Shown: positions 24,155 through 34,461 of the stretch, in pieces | How positions within the stretch are numbered: position 1 is the first letter of the stretch | Layout: the number at the start of each line of letters is the position of its first letter | Source of the DNA: Candidatus Desulforudis audaxviator MP104C | GTDB lineage: Bacteria; Bacillota; Desulfotomaculia; Desulfotomaculales; Desulforudaceae | NCBI RefSeq assembly: GCF_000018425.1 | Contig: NC_010424.1 | Span: 1,752,501-1,816,500 of the forward strand | Reading direction: 5' to 3' | Length of the DNA: 64,000 nt | The notes under the pieces: model-generated | The model's input: only the letters and a program-made list of their open reading frames with translations | Told to the model about the DNA's origin: nothing | Database searches by the model: none | Program-made: the position numbers and the translations under genes

Positions 24155-25783
24155 TCACCCCGCCTGACGGTTGGCCCCTGCCAGCCTGCCCAGTACGCTG
24201 CGGCCAAGCTCCCACACCAGGGCCATCTCCCGCACCCGCAAAAGCCGGCACAGTACTGTGTATACCAGCCCGCCGAAGGCGATCAGCCCGATGAGCTTCA
24301 CGCCCGCCGCCGCAAAGTCCCCCAGCGCCCCGCCGCCGAGCGCCTGCACCAGCTGCTCCGCCAACAGCCCCCAGGCCCCGGCGGCCAGCGCCTCGTTCGC
24401 CCGCCAGACCGCCAGGCCCATCAGCCCCGCCGCCAGACATACCTTCCCCGTCTCTATGGCCAGCCGCCGTCCTCCGATGCGCCCCAGCCGCCGCCGCAAA
24501 CGCCATAGGATCAGCCCGAAGCCCACCAGCGCCGCCGCTGAGGAGGCCAGCGCCAGCCCCCCGAGGCCCATAACCCGTACCAGGGCCAGGTTCAGGCCGA
24601 TGTTCACCGCCACCGCCGCCAGGCCCGTCCACATGGGCGTGGCCGTGTCCTGCAGCGCGTAAAACGTCCGGTTCAGGTAGTCCCACCAGACAATGAACAG
24701 GATCCCCAGGCTGTAGAAGAGGACCGCCGTACCCGTCATGGCCGCGTCGGCGTCGTCGAAGGCCCCCCGCTGGAACAGGAAGCGCACGAAGTCGGCCCGC
24801 AGGACGATCAGCCCGACGGTCATGGGGATCATCAAAAAGCCCAGCACCGACAGCCCCCGCGCCAACGTCTCCCGGAAGGCCGCCGCGTCCCCCACCACGT
24901 TATGCCTGCTGAGTGAAGAGTAGAGTACCGTGACCAGCGGAAGGGCAAACAGCCCTACCGGCAGCCCCAGCGCCTTCTGGGCGTAGTTCAGCGCCGAGAT
25001 GCTCCCCTCAGCCAGACCCGAGGCCAGCATGCGGTCGACGATCACGTTCAGCTGGTTGGCCCCCACGCCGATAATCACCGGCCCGGCCAGCAGCAGCATC
25101 CGCCTCAGCCCCGGATGACCAAGGTCGAAAAGCGGCCGGTAGGAAAGCCCCAGCCGCCGGAAGGTCGGCAGCTGGATCAAAAACTGAGCGGCGATGCCCA
25201 GCAGCGTTGCTACCGCCACGCCCTCGATGCCCCACCAGCGCCCGGAGAGCAGGATCGCCGCGATGATGATAACGTTGTACGGTATCCCCATCGCCGCCGG
25301 GGCCGTAAACCGCTGGTGGGCATTCAGCACTCCCTGCGCCCAGCCGGCCAGACCCATGAAGACCGCCGCCGGCAGCAGCACCCGTACCAGGAGCACCGTC
25401 AGCTGCGCCTGCTCCCCCTCAAACCCCGGGGCCATCAGCCGTACCAGCCAGGGTGTCAGCAGCCAGGCCACGAGCACTACCAAGCCGAGGAACACGACGA
25501 TCCCGTGGAAGGTGCTCCACAAGAGTCCCGCCAGTTCCCGCCGCCGGGCGGGGTCGTGGATATACTCCGCGAAGAGCGGGATGCCCACCGTGGTGATCGT
25601 TGTCCCCACCACCCCGAAGAGCAGCGAAGGGATGATCATGGCCACCAGGTAGGCGTCGGTGGCCCCGCTCGCGCCAAAAACGGCGGCCAGCGCCGCCTCT
25701 CTTCCGAAACCCAGTATCTTGCTGATAACGGTAATAACGACGACCGCTGCCGCCGCCCCCGCAATCCGCCTGCCGTTCAACAT
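24155..25783 (-). CDS. murJ: MurJ/MviN-family lipid II or glycan-lipid flippase
   Basis: A 542-residue protein from the ATG ending at 25783 (AGGAGG four nt upstream). About 14 membrane segments match the MATE/MOP-type MurJ fold. Signature stretches are ISKILGFGREAALAAVFGAS, ATDAYLVAMIIPSLLFG, AQGVLNAHQRFTAPA, SALNYAQKALGLPVGLF, FQRGAFDDADAAM and LNRTFYALQDTATPM. Its place at the end of the rhamnose genes suggests it works as the Wzx-like flippase of this glycan locus; a role in peptidoglycan cannot be excluded. A fragmentary second copy lies directly downstream. Confidence 0.92.
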   Translation of the reverse strand: MLNGRRIAGAAAAVVVITVISKILGFGREAALAAVFGASGATDAYLVAMIIPSLLFGVVGTTITTVGIPLFAEYIHDPARRRELAGLLWSTFHGIVVFLGLVVLVAWLLTPWLVRLMAPGFEGEQAQLTVLLVRVLLPAAVFMGLAGWAQGVLNAHQRFTAPAAMGIPYNVIIIAAILLSGRWWGIEGVAVATLLGIAAQFLIQLPTFRRLGLSYRPLFDLGHPGLRRMLLLAGPVIIGVGANQLNVIVDRMLASGLAEGSISALNYAQKALGLPVGLFALPLVTVLYSSLSRHNVVGDAAAFRETLARGLSVLGFLMIPMTVGLIVLRADFVRFLFQRGAFDDADAAMTGTAVLFYSLGILFIVWWDYLNRTFYALQDTATPMWTGLAAVAVNIGLNLALVRVMGLGGLALASSAAALVGFGLILWRLRRRLGRIGGRRLAIETGKVCLAAGLMGLAVWRANEALAAGAWGLLAEQLVQALGGGALGDFAAAGVKLIGLIAFGGLVYTVLCRLLRVREMALVWELGRSVLGRLAGANRQAG

Positions 25784-25793
25784 AAGCCTCCTG

Positions 25794-25890
25794 TCAGTCG
25801 CCGTACCCCTCCGGGTGCCGCGCATGCCACTCCCGGGCCGACCGGACGATCATCTCCAGGTCCCCGTCAGTCAAGTTCCACCTTAATCTT
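25794..25890 (-). pseudogene. GalE-type epimerase C-terminal tail
   Basis: Reads WNLTDGDLEMIVRSAREWHA then RHPEGYGD and stop. This is the usual last ~30 residues of UDP-glucose 4-epimerases (IxxAWxWHxxHPxGY). Nothing of the catalytic part is present. It lies in the gap between rmlB and murJ. Confidence 0.6.
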
Positions 25891-25958
25891 CGCCGAACCC
25901 GCCACCAGCACCGCCGGTGAACAAAACCCTCATCATGTCAGACACCTCGCCCAATACC

Positions 25959-26987
25959 TCAGCCGCTTAGCGTAGTACGTTCCTCGTACATCCTCCTGTA
26001 ATACTCCCGGTAGGCCCCGTCCCGGACCCTTTGCACCCACTCCGCGTTATCCACGTACCAGCGGACTGTCGCCTCCAGGCCGTCCTCGAACGTCCACCGC
26101 GGGCGCCAGTCCAGCTCACGCTCGGCGCGGGCGATGTCCATCGCGTAGCGGCGGTCGTGTCCGGGGCGGTCGGCCACAAACCGGATCAGGCTCTCCGGCC
26201 GGTCCAGGATCCGCAGTATGGTCCGCACAACGTCCAGGTTGGTCCTTTCCGCCCGCCCTCCGAAGTTGTACACCGCCCCGGGCCGCCCGCGCCGCAGGGC
26301 GGCGGCGATTCCCCGGCAGTGGTCCTCCACGTGGATCCAGTCCCGCACGTTCAGCCCGTCGCCGTAGACCGGAAGAGGCTTGTTCTCCAGCACGTTGGCG
26401 ATCATCAGGGGGATGAGCTTCTCGGGGAACTGGTACGGCCCGTAGTTGTTCGAGCAGCGGTTGACGACCACGGGCAGGCCGTAGGTCTCGTGGTAGGCCC
26501 GGCACAGCAGATCCGCCGCGGCCTTGCTCGCCGAGTAGGGGCTGTTCGGTTTCACAGGGTGCTCCTCGGTGAACGGCGGATCGTCCGGCCCCAGGGAACC
26601 GTACACCTCGTCGGTCGACACCTGCAGGAACACGCGCACCCCGTACCGTCGCGCGGCCTCCAGCAGCACCTGCGTGCCCCGGACGTTGGTCTCAATGAAC
26701 GGCCCGGCGTCCAGGATGCTCCGGTCCACGTGGGACTCGGCGGCGAAGTTCACCACCGCGTCGAAGCCGCCCCCGGCGAAAAGGCCGGCCACGGCCTCCC
26801 GGTCGGCGATGTCCCCGCGCACGAAGGTATAACGCGGGTTGTCTTCAACCTCGCGCAGGTTCTCCAGGTTCCCGGCGTAGGTCAGCTTATCCAGGTTCGT
26901 AACGTGCCAATCCGGGTATTCCCGCAGGACAAAGCGGATAAAGTTCGCGCCGATAAACCCGGCGCCCCCGGTGACCAGCAGCCTCAC
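25959..26987 (-). CDS. rmlB: dTDP-glucose 4,6-dehydratase
   Basis: A 342-residue extended SDR. It starts at the GTG overlapping the rmlD stop, after AGGAGG. NAD-binding GGAGFIG lies at ~7-13. Other family marks are NFAAESHVDRS, the catalytic STDEVYGSL and YSASKAAADLL (Tyr-x3-Lys), NNYGPYQFPEKLIP and GDGLNVRDWIHVEDH. It makes dTDP-4-keto-6-deoxyglucose, the branch point for both dTDP-rhamnose (RmlC/D) and the 3-amino sugar made by the FdtA/B/C-like genes in this locus. Confidence 0.95.
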   Translation of the reverse strand: MRLLVTGGAGFIGANFIRFVLREYPDWHVTNLDKLTYAGNLENLREVEDNPRYTFVRGDIADREAVAGLFAGGGFDAVVNFAAESHVDRSILDAGPFIETNVRGTQVLLEAARRYGVRVFLQVSTDEVYGSLGPDDPPFTEEHPVKPNSPYSASKAAADLLCRAYHETYGLPVVVNRCSNNYGPYQFPEKLIPLMIANVLENKPLPVYGDGLNVRDWIHVEDHCRGIAAALRRGRPGAVYNFGGRAERTNLDVVRTILRILDRPESLIRFVADRPGHDRRYAMDIARAERELDWRPRWTFEDGLEATVRWYVDNAEWVQRVRDGAYREYYRRMYEERTTLSG

Positions 26988-27841
26988 AGCAGTTCCTCCT
27001 TGCGCATCTCCTTTAAACAGCGCTCCAGGGCGTCCTCCCATGGCGGCAGCAGGTAGCCCACCGTCTCCCGCAGGGGGAAAGGATCCAGGACCGAGTTGGC
27101 CGGCCGCCGCGCCGGACGCGGAAACTCCGCCGAGGTGCAGGGCTCAACCCTCGCCGGCAGCCCAGCCTGCTTCATTATCGCCCGGGCGAAGCCGCACCAG
27201 CTCGTCACCCCCTGGTTGGTCGCGTGGTAGACCCCATAGCAACGTGTCGCGATGAGGTCCAGAAGCAACCGCGCCAGATCGGGCGCATAGGTCGGGCAGC
27301 CGTACTGGTCATCGACCACCCGCAGGCTCTCCCGCTCCCGCCCCAGGCGCAGCATAGTGGCCACGAAGTTCTTGCCCCAGGGCGCAAAAAGCCAGCTCAC
27401 GCGCACGATGTAGAAGCGCGACGCCAGGGAGGCTATCGCCCGCTCCCCCCACAGTTTGCTGGCCCCGTAAACGTTGACCGGGCACGGGTCGTCGTACACG
27501 CCGTAGGGGCCGTCCTTACGGCCGTCAAAAATGTAGTCGGTGCTGATGTGCAGCAGGTCCACACCGGTCTCCCGGCAGGCCAGGGCCAGATTCCGCGGGC
27601 CCAGGCCGTTCACAGCGAAGGCCCTCTCCCGCGCCGTCTCCGCGCCGTCGACATCGGTATAGGCGGCACAATTTACCACTGCATCCGGCCGGTACTCCCG
27701 CAGGGCCGACCTCACGGCCGTCAAGTCCGTGATGTCCAGGTCGGTGCGACCCAGGCGTACGACCGCCCATCCGCGGGCCCCGGCCTCCGCCGCCACCGCC
27801 CGCCCGAGCATCCCCTGAGCACCGGTCACCAATACACGCAC
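26984..27841 (-). CDS. rmlD: dTDP-4-dehydrorhamnose reductase
   Basis: A 285-residue SDR with GAQGMLGRAV, NCAAYTDVDGAE, STDYIFDG, YGASKLWGE (Tyr-x3-Lys) and VRVSWLFAPWGKNFV, the standard RmlD pattern. It reduces the last step of dTDP-L-rhamnose synthesis with NADPH. It overlaps rmlB by 4 nt and follows rmlA closely. Confidence 0.95.
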   Translation of the reverse strand: MRVLVTGAQGMLGRAVAAEAGARGWAVVRLGRTDLDITDLTAVRSALREYRPDAVVNCAAYTDVDGAETARERAFAVNGLGPRNLALACRETGVDLLHISTDYIFDGRKDGPYGVYDDPCPVNVYGASKLWGERAIASLASRFYIVRVSWLFAPWGKNFVATMLRLGRERESLRVVDDQYGCPTYAPDLARLLLDLIATRCYGVYHATNQGVTSWCGFARAIMKQAGLPARVEPCTSAEFPRPARRPANSVLDPFPLRETVGYLLPPWEDALERCLKEMRKEELL

Positions 27842-27856
27842 AAACGCAAGCCTCCG

Positions 27857-28927
27857 CTAACTAAGGGTAATCTGGCACTCGTCGCCAATAAAAAAGCGTA
27901 GAACCCGGCGGCGGCTATCGTCCCGCGTCAGGCGCGCACCGGAGCCGATGAGGCTGTCCTCGATGTGGTGCACCGCCCGCAGCCGGCAGTTATCCAGGAT
28001 CACGGAATGTTCCACGCTGCAATCCTCCACGGCGGTTCCCCGGCCGATGGCCGTGTAGGGACCGATGAAGCTGTCTACGATCTTCGCCCCGGCCCCCACC
28101 ACCGCCGGCCCCCGGATGACGCTCCTCTCCACCACGGCGCCGGCCTCGATCTCCACCCGGCCCACGACCTGCGAGGCCTCGTCCACCGTGCCCTCGACCC
28201 GGCGGCGGGTGAACTCGTCGAGCACCACCCGGTTGGCCTCCAGGATGTCGTCCTTCTTCCCGGTGTCCAGCCACCAGCCTTCCAGCAGGCGCGGCGCCAC
28301 CGCGTGGCCCATGTTAATCAGCTCCTGAATGGCGTCGGTGATCTCCAGCTCTCCCCGCCAGGACGGCTTAATCCGTTCGATGGCCGCGTGGACGGCGGGA
28401 GAAAAGGCGTAAATGCCCACCAGCGCCAGGTCGGAAATGAACTCCTTCGGCTTCTCCACCAGCCGCGCCACCCTGCCGCCGCCGTCCAGCACCGCCACCC
28501 CGAAGGCCCGGGGGTCGGGAACCTTCTTCAACTGAATAATCGACGTGGAAGTGTCCCGCCGGAAATCGGCCGCCAGCGGGGCCACCCCGCCCTGCACCAG
28601 GTTGTCCCCCAGGAACATCAGGAACGGCGAATCGCCGAGGAAAGCGCGGGCCGTCTTGACCGCGTGCGCCAGGCCCAGGGGCTCGTCCTGCACAATAAAG
28701 GTCAGCCGCAGGCCGAACCCCGCCCCGCCGCCGAGCGCATCCTGCACCATGCCGCCGGTCTCGGGCGAAATGATCACCCCCACGTCCTCGATCCCCGCAG
28801 TAGCGATCTGCTCCAGGACGAAGTGCAGGATGGGCTTATTCGCCACCGGGATAAGCTGCTTCGCCGTGGTATAGGTCAGGGGCCGCAGCCGCGTCCCCTT
28901 CCCGCCGGATAAAACCAGAGCCTTCAA
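27857..28927 (-). CDS. rmlA: Glucose-1-phosphate thymidylyltransferase, long (beta-helix) form
   Basis: A 356-residue protein from a TTG one nt after the rmlC stop (GAGGAGG before it). Nucleotidyltransferase motifs: [37 protein letters not shown] and [13 protein letters not shown]. The C-terminal ~110 residues carry left-handed beta-helix repeats ([19 protein letters not shown] and so on). It activates glucose-1-P to dTDP-glucose, the first step for both dTDP sugars. The long form is the archaeal/Gram-positive type. Confidence 0.93.
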   Translation of the reverse strand: MKALVLSGGKGTRLRPLTYTTAKQLIPVANKPILHFVLEQIATAGIEDVGVIISPETGGMVQDALGGGAGFGLRLTFIVQDEPLGLAHAVKTARAFLGDSPFLMFLGDNLVQGGVAPLAADFRRDTSTSIIQLKKVPDPRAFGVAVLDGGGRVARLVEKPKEFISDLALVGIYAFSPAVHAAIERIKPSWRGELEITDAIQELINMGHAVAPRLLEGWWLDTGKKDDILEANRVVLDEFTRRRVEGTVDEASQVVGRVEIEAGAVVERSVIRGPAVVGAGAKIVDSFIGPYTAIGRGTAVEDCSVEHSVILDNCRLRAVHHIEDSLIGSGARLTRDDSRRRVLRFFIGDECQITLS

Positions 28928-28928
28928 G

Positions 28929-29501
28929 CTACCCCTCCTCACCGGGCACATAGACGAAGCTGTTGTCCGCGTCCTTAAGGCGCGGGAGCCGGGCGTCCTT
29001 CGGCGAAAGAAGCGGCCGGGCCACCGGCCACACTATGCCCAGGTCGGGGTCGTTATAGATAATCCCCCGGTCGTGCTCCGGCGAATAATAGTTGTCCACC
29101 TTGTAAACGACCTCCACGACCTCCGTCAGGGCGCAGAACCCGTGAGCAAACCCCCGGGGTAAATAAAGCTGGCGCTTGTTCTCGGCGGAAAGCTCCACCC
29201 CCACCCATTTGCCGTAGGTCGGGGAACCCCGGCGGATGTCCACCGCCACATCAAAAATCGCCCCATGAATACAGCGCACCAGCTTCGCCTGGGCCATGGG
29301 CTTCTTCTGGTAATGCAGCCCCCGTAGCACCGGCCCCCGGGACAGGGAATGGTTGTCCTGCACGAACGCAGCGCGAATACCGAAGACCGCAAAGTCCCGG
29401 TAGCTGTATGTTTCCATGAAAAAGCCCCGCTCGTCGCCGAAGACCTTCGGCTCGACCAGTACTAGATCCGGGATGGTAAGGCGGGTAAGAATGAAAGGCA
29501 T
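28929..29501 (-). CDS. rmlC: dTDP-4-dehydrorhamnose 3,5-epimerase
   Basis: A 190-residue cupin. It has [35 protein letters not shown] (catalytic His), [20 protein letters not shown] and [20 protein letters not shown], all characteristic of RmlC. The start directly abuts the stop of the glycosyltransferase upstream. It provides the rhamnose branch. Confidence 0.95.
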   Translation of the reverse strand: MPFILTRLTIPDLVLVEPKVFGDERGFFMETYSYRDFAVFGIRAAFVQDNHSLSRGPVLRGLHYQKKPMAQAKLVRCIHGAIFDVAVDIRRGSPTYGKWVGVELSAENKRQLYLPRGFAHGFCALTEVVEVVYKVDNYYSPEHDRGIIYNDPDLGIVWPVARPLLSPKDARLPRLKDADNSFVYVPGEEG

Positions 29502-30650
29502 TTACTTAAACCGCCCTTCCGCAACTCTACGCTCCTTAACCAGCTTGTCAACCAGGTCACGAATTTCCTCCTTGAACCGCTCTCTGCCGAAGCGTTCGGC
29601 GTTTCGCCGGATGACCTCAGGCCGGAATAAGGCCTCGCAGCGAAGAAACTCTTGCACTGCCGAGGCCAAGCTCTCCTCCGTCTGTTCAGAGAAAAAGAGA
29701 CCGGTCGCCCTGTCCCAGTTCTCACCGTCCGCCGCCACCACTGTTTCCAACGCTCCACCCCGCCCAAAGGCGATTACCGGCGTGCCGCAGGCCTGGGCCT
29801 CTACGGGCACAATGCCGAAGTCCTCCTCCGCAGCAAATACCAACGCCCGCGCACGGGATATCAGGTCCGCGACGGTAGCGTCGTCCTGGTACCCGAGAAA
29901 CTCCACGTTTTTCCCCGCCAGCCTCCGGCACTCATCAAACTGCGGTCCGTCGCCAACCACCTTAAGCGGGATGCCCAGTCGTGTGAAGGCGGCCACCACC
30001 AGGTCCGCTTTCTTGTACGGTACAAGCCTGGAAACAAAGAGAAAGAAATTGTCTTTCCTCTCATTTAACTGGAACCGCTCCACATCCACAGGCGGGTGAA
30101 TAACCTCGGCCTCCCGCCGGTAGGCCCGCCAGATGCGCCGGGCGGTGTAACGGGAGTTGGCAATAAAATGGTCCACCCGGTTGGCCGCCAGCGTGTCCCA
30201 GAGCCGTATGTAGTGTAAAATTGCCCTTGCAAGAAGCGACTTCAAGCCCCTCTCCAGGCCATTTTCCTTAAGGTAGCGGTGGGTGAGGTCCCAGGCGTAA
30301 CGCACCGGCGTGTGGCAGTAGCAGATGTGGAGCTGGTCGGACCTGACCAGGACCCCCTTGGCCACCGCGTGGCTGCTGGAGAGGATCACGTCGTAACCTG
30401 AAAGGTCAAACTGCTCTATGGCCAGCGGGTAAAAGGGCAGATATTTGCGGTGCCACTTTTGCGCCCTGGGAAAACGCTGCAGGAATGACGCATGCACCTG
30501 GCCCGGCTCAAAGCCCAGCCGCCGCACGCTATCCTCCTGGTAAACCAGCGTGTAAAGCGGCGCATCCGGCCACAACTCATGAAATACTTCCAGGCAGCGC
30601 TCGGCACCGGCAAGAGTAATAGCCCAATCATGAATAAAGACAATCCGCAC
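29502..30650 (-). CDS. Glycosyltransferase, GT4 family (GT-B)
   Basis: A 382-residue protein from a GTG, 6 nt after the methyltransferase gene. The N-terminal domain has FIHDWAITLAGAERCLEVF. The C-terminal Rossmann domain has FLFVSRLVPYKKADLVVAAF, LKVVGDGPQFDECRRLAG, VEFLGYQDDATVADLI, ALVFAAEEDFGIVPVEAQ and ACGTPVIAFGRGGALE, the donor-site EX7E-type region. It is cytoplasmic and transfers a sugar to lipid-linked intermediate; rhamnose or mannose donors are common, but specificity cannot be read. Confidence 0.88.
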   Translation of the reverse strand: MRIVFIHDWAITLAGAERCLEVFHELWPDAPLYTLVYQEDSVRRLGFEPGQVHASFLQRFPRAQKWHRKYLPFYPLAIEQFDLSGYDVILSSSHAVAKGVLVRSDQLHICYCHTPVRYAWDLTHRYLKENGLERGLKSLLARAILHYIRLWDTLAANRVDHFIANSRYTARRIWRAYRREAEVIHPPVDVERFQLNERKDNFFLFVSRLVPYKKADLVVAAFTRLGIPLKVVGDGPQFDECRRLAGKNVEFLGYQDDATVADLISRARALVFAAEEDFGIVPVEAQACGTPVIAFGRGGALETVVAADGENWDRATGLFFSEQTEESLASAVQEFLRCEALFRPEVIRRNAERFGRERFKEEIRDLVDKLVKERRVAEGRFK

Positions 30651-30656
30651 CTAGTT

Positions 30657-31364
30657 TCACCGCCCCTCGCCGAGCCAAAAGTTAGTTTCCAGACGCTCAC
30701 GAACAGGAAAGCTCAAGAACCCATCATCATACTCGCGTTGCTTTTCAAGCAAGAAAAAGATTCCCCAGGCCATCGTCGGGAAAATACGCGCCAGCACCCG
30801 TGCCATAACAGGCGGAAATGGGTAAAAATTGCTGCCACCAAAACCCTTCAGCGTATAGCCGTGAGGGAAGCAATCGTCCAGAAATTTCAAGACATCGCCT
30901 CGCGTGAACCCCCGTACATGGGCTGAGTTCGTCCTAATTGTTGATGGTTGTCTACCCATAGCCAGCAAAACACGATTGTGCAAGGAAGCTAAATTGGGAA
31001 CACCCACTATCACCTTACCACTCACGGGTACTACACGCGTGATTTCGTGAAAAACCCAAAATATTTCCTTGATATGTTCTAGCACCTGATTAACTATGAC
31101 CACGTCCACCGTACCGTCATCAAATGGTAAACGGTCCCTCTCGATATCGAGCTCGTATACGGTAATACCCTGCGACCTCAAATTCTCGACATAAGGCAGG
31201 TAGGACTCGATCGCGAAGGTTTCGGCCTTCGGGTTAACGTCCTTCGCCAGTTTTAGATCTGTGCCCCCCCCGGCACCAATATCGAGAACAGTTTCATATG
31301 GTGATGCCTTCTTCAAAAATTGCTTAATTAAATGACGGCCATAATTCAACTGGCGGTCAATCAT
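30657..31364 (-). CDS. Class I SAM-dependent methyltransferase (glycan locus)
   Basis: A 235-residue protein. The SAM site is TVLDIGAGGGTDLKLAK with an acidic loop (AIESYLPYVENL). It also has DVVIVNQVLEHIKEIFWVFH, GKVIVGVPNLASLHNR and LKGFGGSNFYPFPP. This subgroup resembles the methyltransferases in polysaccharide clusters that modify sugars or lipid carriers. The substrate is unknown. The DNA is visibly AT-richer than the rml genes. Confidence 0.85.
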   Translation of the reverse strand: MIDRQLNYGRHLIKQFLKKASPYETVLDIGAGGGTDLKLAKDVNPKAETFAIESYLPYVENLRSQGITVYELDIERDRLPFDDGTVDVVIVNQVLEHIKEIFWVFHEITRVVPVSGKVIVGVPNLASLHNRVLLAMGRQPSTIRTNSAHVRGFTRGDVLKFLDDCFPHGYTLKGFGGSNFYPFPPVMARVLARIFPTMAWGIFFLLEKQREYDDGFLSFPVRERLETNFWLGEGR

Positions 31365-31400
31365 CCCTGGTCCCCCTTAAATCATCCTCGAGGGCAAATC

Positions 31401-31660
31401 TTAATTCCCCGCCTCCTGTAATACCTTCCATGTAAGCTCTGCCGTGCGGTCCCAGGAAAAATGTTTAGCCCGTGCAAGGCCCTTCCAGCGCAACTCCTCC
31501 CGCAGGGCGTTATCCTCGACCACCCCTCGGATACCCTAGGCTATGGATTCTACGTCGCAGGGGGTCTACTACAACCGTCGCGTCGCCTACCACTTCCGGC
31601 AATGCAGTGATGCCCGAGGCCACTACAGGGGTACCGCAGGCCATGGCCCTCTGAAGGCGA
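31401..31660 (-). pseudogene. GT4 glycosyltransferase, decayed C-terminal part
   Basis: Minus-strand pieces in two frames: [20 protein letters not shown] then GDATVVVDP, and after a frame change [20 protein letters not shown] then HFSWDRTAELTWKVL. Together they make the last ~80 residues of a GT4 enzyme with at least one frameshift near 31555. It lies between two intact glycan genes and cannot encode a working enzyme. Confidence 0.8.
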
Positions 31661-31663
31661 TGT

Positions 31664-32818
31664 TTACTTCGGTCCATCCCCTTTCACTCGGACGCCCACA
31701 AGCTCACGGTAAAGCGCGATGTGCCGCCTGGCGATGGCCTCCCAGGTAAATGCCGCGCCCCAGCGCTTGGCGTTGGTGCCAAGTCGCAAACGCAACTCAG
31801 AATCAGAAGCGATCCGCCGCACCGCTTGCAAGAAGGCTTCCCAGTCTCCCACAGGGGCCAAAAGGACATTCTCTCCGTCCTGCAGACCCGGCGGCAGGTA
31901 ATCCCGGGCCCGGGTGGTCACCACTGCCAAGCCGTGTTGCATAGCGGCGACGAAGCTTCCCCGCCGGAGGGAGATTCCGTCTCTGAAAGGGAAGAGAGCG
32001 ATGTCAGCCTGAGCCAGGTGCCGGGAGACCTCGTCCGTCGGGCAGAAGCCCGTAAAGCTTACAAGATCCGCCACGCGCTTCTCCGCCGCTAGCGCCCTCA
32101 GCCGGGCTTCTTCCTCCGGCTTTATTCCGCCAACAAAGACGAGTTTTGAAGGCAATCCTTCTCTCCACAGGCGGCATAGCGCTTCAACGCAAAGAAAACC
32201 TTCCTTGGACTTATTCAAAAACCCAAAGTGACAGAGCGTCAGGTGGTCGCCCTCACGGACCTGCGGGTGGCACTTGAACCATACCGGGATATTGGCGCCC
32301 AGAGGGATCAGTTCGGGCCTGCCGCGCGGCCACCTGAAGTGGCGCAGGGCCTTTTCCTCCCGCAGGTCGCAGACGACCAACCGACGCGGAGCGAGGATGA
32401 GAAAGACCGTACTCAACTTCCGGAGCGGGTGGGCAATGGTGAATTCGTGCAGGGTAACTACCACCGACATCCTGGGCCGATAGAAATACCAGAAAAGCGG
32501 GAGGAGGTTGGGCGCCAGCCCGGTGCCATATCCTTTTGTGGGATACTGGATGTGTACCACGTCCGCTCCGCTTCGGGCAGCCATCCGCATTAAAGAGAAG
32601 AGGCCCCTCACGCCCCAGTTGCTCACTTGGTGCACTACGAGTCTGGCATGTGAAGAGACTTTGACCCGGCTATCCGCGCTGGTGACCACGTCCACCTTAA
32701 CCCCCTCATCTACCCGCAAGAGCGCCTCCACCAGCCGGTAGGTATAGTCCCCGACACCGCATGGCATTTCGGGAAAACTTCCAACTATCATAGTTACCTT
32801 CAACAACTTAATTACCAC
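31664..32818 (-). CDS. Glycosyltransferase, GT4 family
   Basis: A 384-residue GT-B protein. The N-terminal half has [20 protein letters not shown] and [15 protein letters not shown]. The C-terminal half has [76 protein letters not shown] and [16 protein letters not shown]. The donor-site Glu region is atypical ([13 protein letters not shown]). It is part of the serotype-like core; donor and acceptor cannot be inferred. Confidence 0.87.
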   Translation of the reverse strand: MVIKLLKVTMIVGSFPEMPCGVGDYTYRLVEALLRVDEGVKVDVVTSADSRVKVSSHARLVVHQVSNWGVRGLFSLMRMAARSGADVVHIQYPTKGYGTGLAPNLLPLFWYFYRPRMSVVVTLHEFTIAHPLRKLSTVFLILAPRRLVVCDLREEKALRHFRWPRGRPELIPLGANIPVWFKCHPQVREGDHLTLCHFGFLNKSKEGFLCVEALCRLWREGLPSKLVFVGGIKPEEEARLRALAAEKRVADLVSFTGFCPTDEVSRHLAQADIALFPFRDGISLRRGSFVAAMQHGLAVVTTRARDYLPPGLQDGENVLLAPVGDWEAFLQAVRRIASDSELRLRLGTNAKRWGAAFTWEAIARRHIALYRELVGVRVKGDGPK

Positions 32819-32964
32819 CGTCCCCGATCAAAAACCGAAACATCCTCAAATACCAACGAACCTTCTTGAAGGCTACACGAACAGAACGCGGTCAGCATTG
32901 GCCACTACACAGATTGAAGAAGCATATAACTACCACTCAGCCTGAACTTCCAGCGAAGTAACGT

Positions 32965-34383
32965 CTAATAGGACAACTTGGCCTTCAGGTCCGTACGGCT
33001 CAGGCCGATCTTGATGGTTCCATAGCGAACACGACAAGCTGCCCCTGATAGGGATAAAGACAAACCTGCCAAAAACCAAAAATGTCCAAAAACAAACGAA
33101 AATCCAATTAGCATATCAACTAAGAGTGTGAGACATAGAGCCGTTACAAACGAAACAAGCAGCGCATTATGCAGGGCTTGTGGTTCTGCATTTGCAGCTC
33201 TTAACGCTGTTCTCAGAATAGACACTATAAACGCGAAGAACATAGACGACCCCAAAATGCCGGCGTTTGACAGTAACTTTACGATAAGACTATCTGCCGC
33301 AGTACTTCCCCACCCCACACCCAATATCGGGAACTGCTCAAACAGTTTGAAGGCTTCAAGGATAACTGCCAACCGCTCCTGCCCAGAGAACGTTTGCAGC
33401 TTTCCTTTCGTGAGCACAGTTAGAACGTCCAAAAAGTTCGGAAATGCGGTAACTAGGGCAAGTACCATCAGCAGGAGACCACCGAGCCATAGAGCGAGTT
33501 TAGACCACACCGTCGGCGTTCGAACATTAACAAGGAGTAAAAGAGCAAACAACAATATCAGGCCGACGTACGCGGTTGTAGACGTTGATAGTAGAAGTAC
33601 CATTATAAAGAAGACCAGAGCAGCCGGTTGCATAAGTCTCCATCTAAAAAGGCTCTTCTTTCGAACGAGCATTACACTAACCAGGGCTACGCAGGTTAAC
33701 AGGTAACGGGCTAATGCGGAAGGTTCTACTGCCACCGAAGTTAGACGTCTTAACCCAAACTCGCTCAATTCCTGATTGTAGCCTAAGGCATATGAGCTAG
33801 CCGAGTTATTGAACAGAGCGGAGGGGTACGCAACACCTGCATAGTAGCAGAAATACTGAAGAATCGCCCACGTGGCCACAAAAAGTCCGGACAGTACATA
33901 GACCCTGGCCGCCTTCACTGCCGTTTGGTTATCTCGGACCCGGATGGCAGTGTTCACCGATAGCAAAATGCCGTACGCGACGTAAAGAAACTGTGTAACG
34001 TTAAAGGCGCTAAATTCAACTGGTGCTGTACCAGGGTAACCTTGCGCTCCCGGAGCCTCAACGTTGCCAGCGATAATGGCCGGCATCAATAGTGAGGCTC
34101 CAATAAAAAAACCAAATAGCAAGATAAGAGCGAGTGATGATTTAACTTCTTTCGGAATCGTCAGCTTTGGTCTTATTAACAGCGACATGAATCCACTGGT
34201 CATCCACAATATGCCGAAGTACTGGGAGGGTTGGAGCCCGAAACTAATACTGTCGAAATTCAATACGGACGATGCAGAGAACGGAATGAAAAATACAGCT
34301 AAATAGAAGAGATAAAGAGGACGCCATATCAGAAAAAATAGGCCTATTGGTATAAGAATATATCCCAGTATTGTCAATTCCAT
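32965..34383 (-). CDS. Wzy-type O-antigen polymerase/ligase-like membrane protein
   Basis: A 472-residue protein with ~11 hydrophobic segments, a loop around 190-230, and the family pattern RRLTSVAVEPSALARYLLTC plus FPILGVGWGSTAADSLIVKL, as in the O-antigen ligase/Wzy family. A second such protein with TPRs lies at 985-3453, so one may polymerise and the other ligate. The DNA is AT-rich. About 145 nt on its downstream side are non-coding. Confidence 0.85.
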   Translation of the reverse strand: MELTILGYILIPIGLFFLIWRPLYLFYLAVFFIPFSASSVLNFDSISFGLQPSQYFGILWMTSGFMSLLIRPKLTIPKEVKSSLALILLFGFFIGASLLMPAIIAGNVEAPGAQGYPGTAPVEFSAFNVTQFLYVAYGILLSVNTAIRVRDNQTAVKAARVYVLSGLFVATWAILQYFCYYAGVAYPSALFNNSASSYALGYNQELSEFGLRRLTSVAVEPSALARYLLTCVALVSVMLVRKKSLFRWRLMQPAALVFFIMVLLLSTSTTAYVGLILLFALLLLVNVRTPTVWSKLALWLGGLLLMVLALVTAFPNFLDVLTVLTKGKLQTFSGQERLAVILEAFKLFEQFPILGVGWGSTAADSLIVKLLSNAGILGSSMFFAFIVSILRTALRAANAEPQALHNALLVSFVTALCLTLLVDMLIGFSFVFGHFWFLAGLSLSLSGAACRVRYGTIKIGLSRTDLKAKLSY

Positions 34384-34461
34384 TGCATTTCTCAGCTCCT
34401 GGAAGACGAACGATGCTCAGGTAACATTGAAGACAGCACATATGCCTTACGGCTTCCGCCT

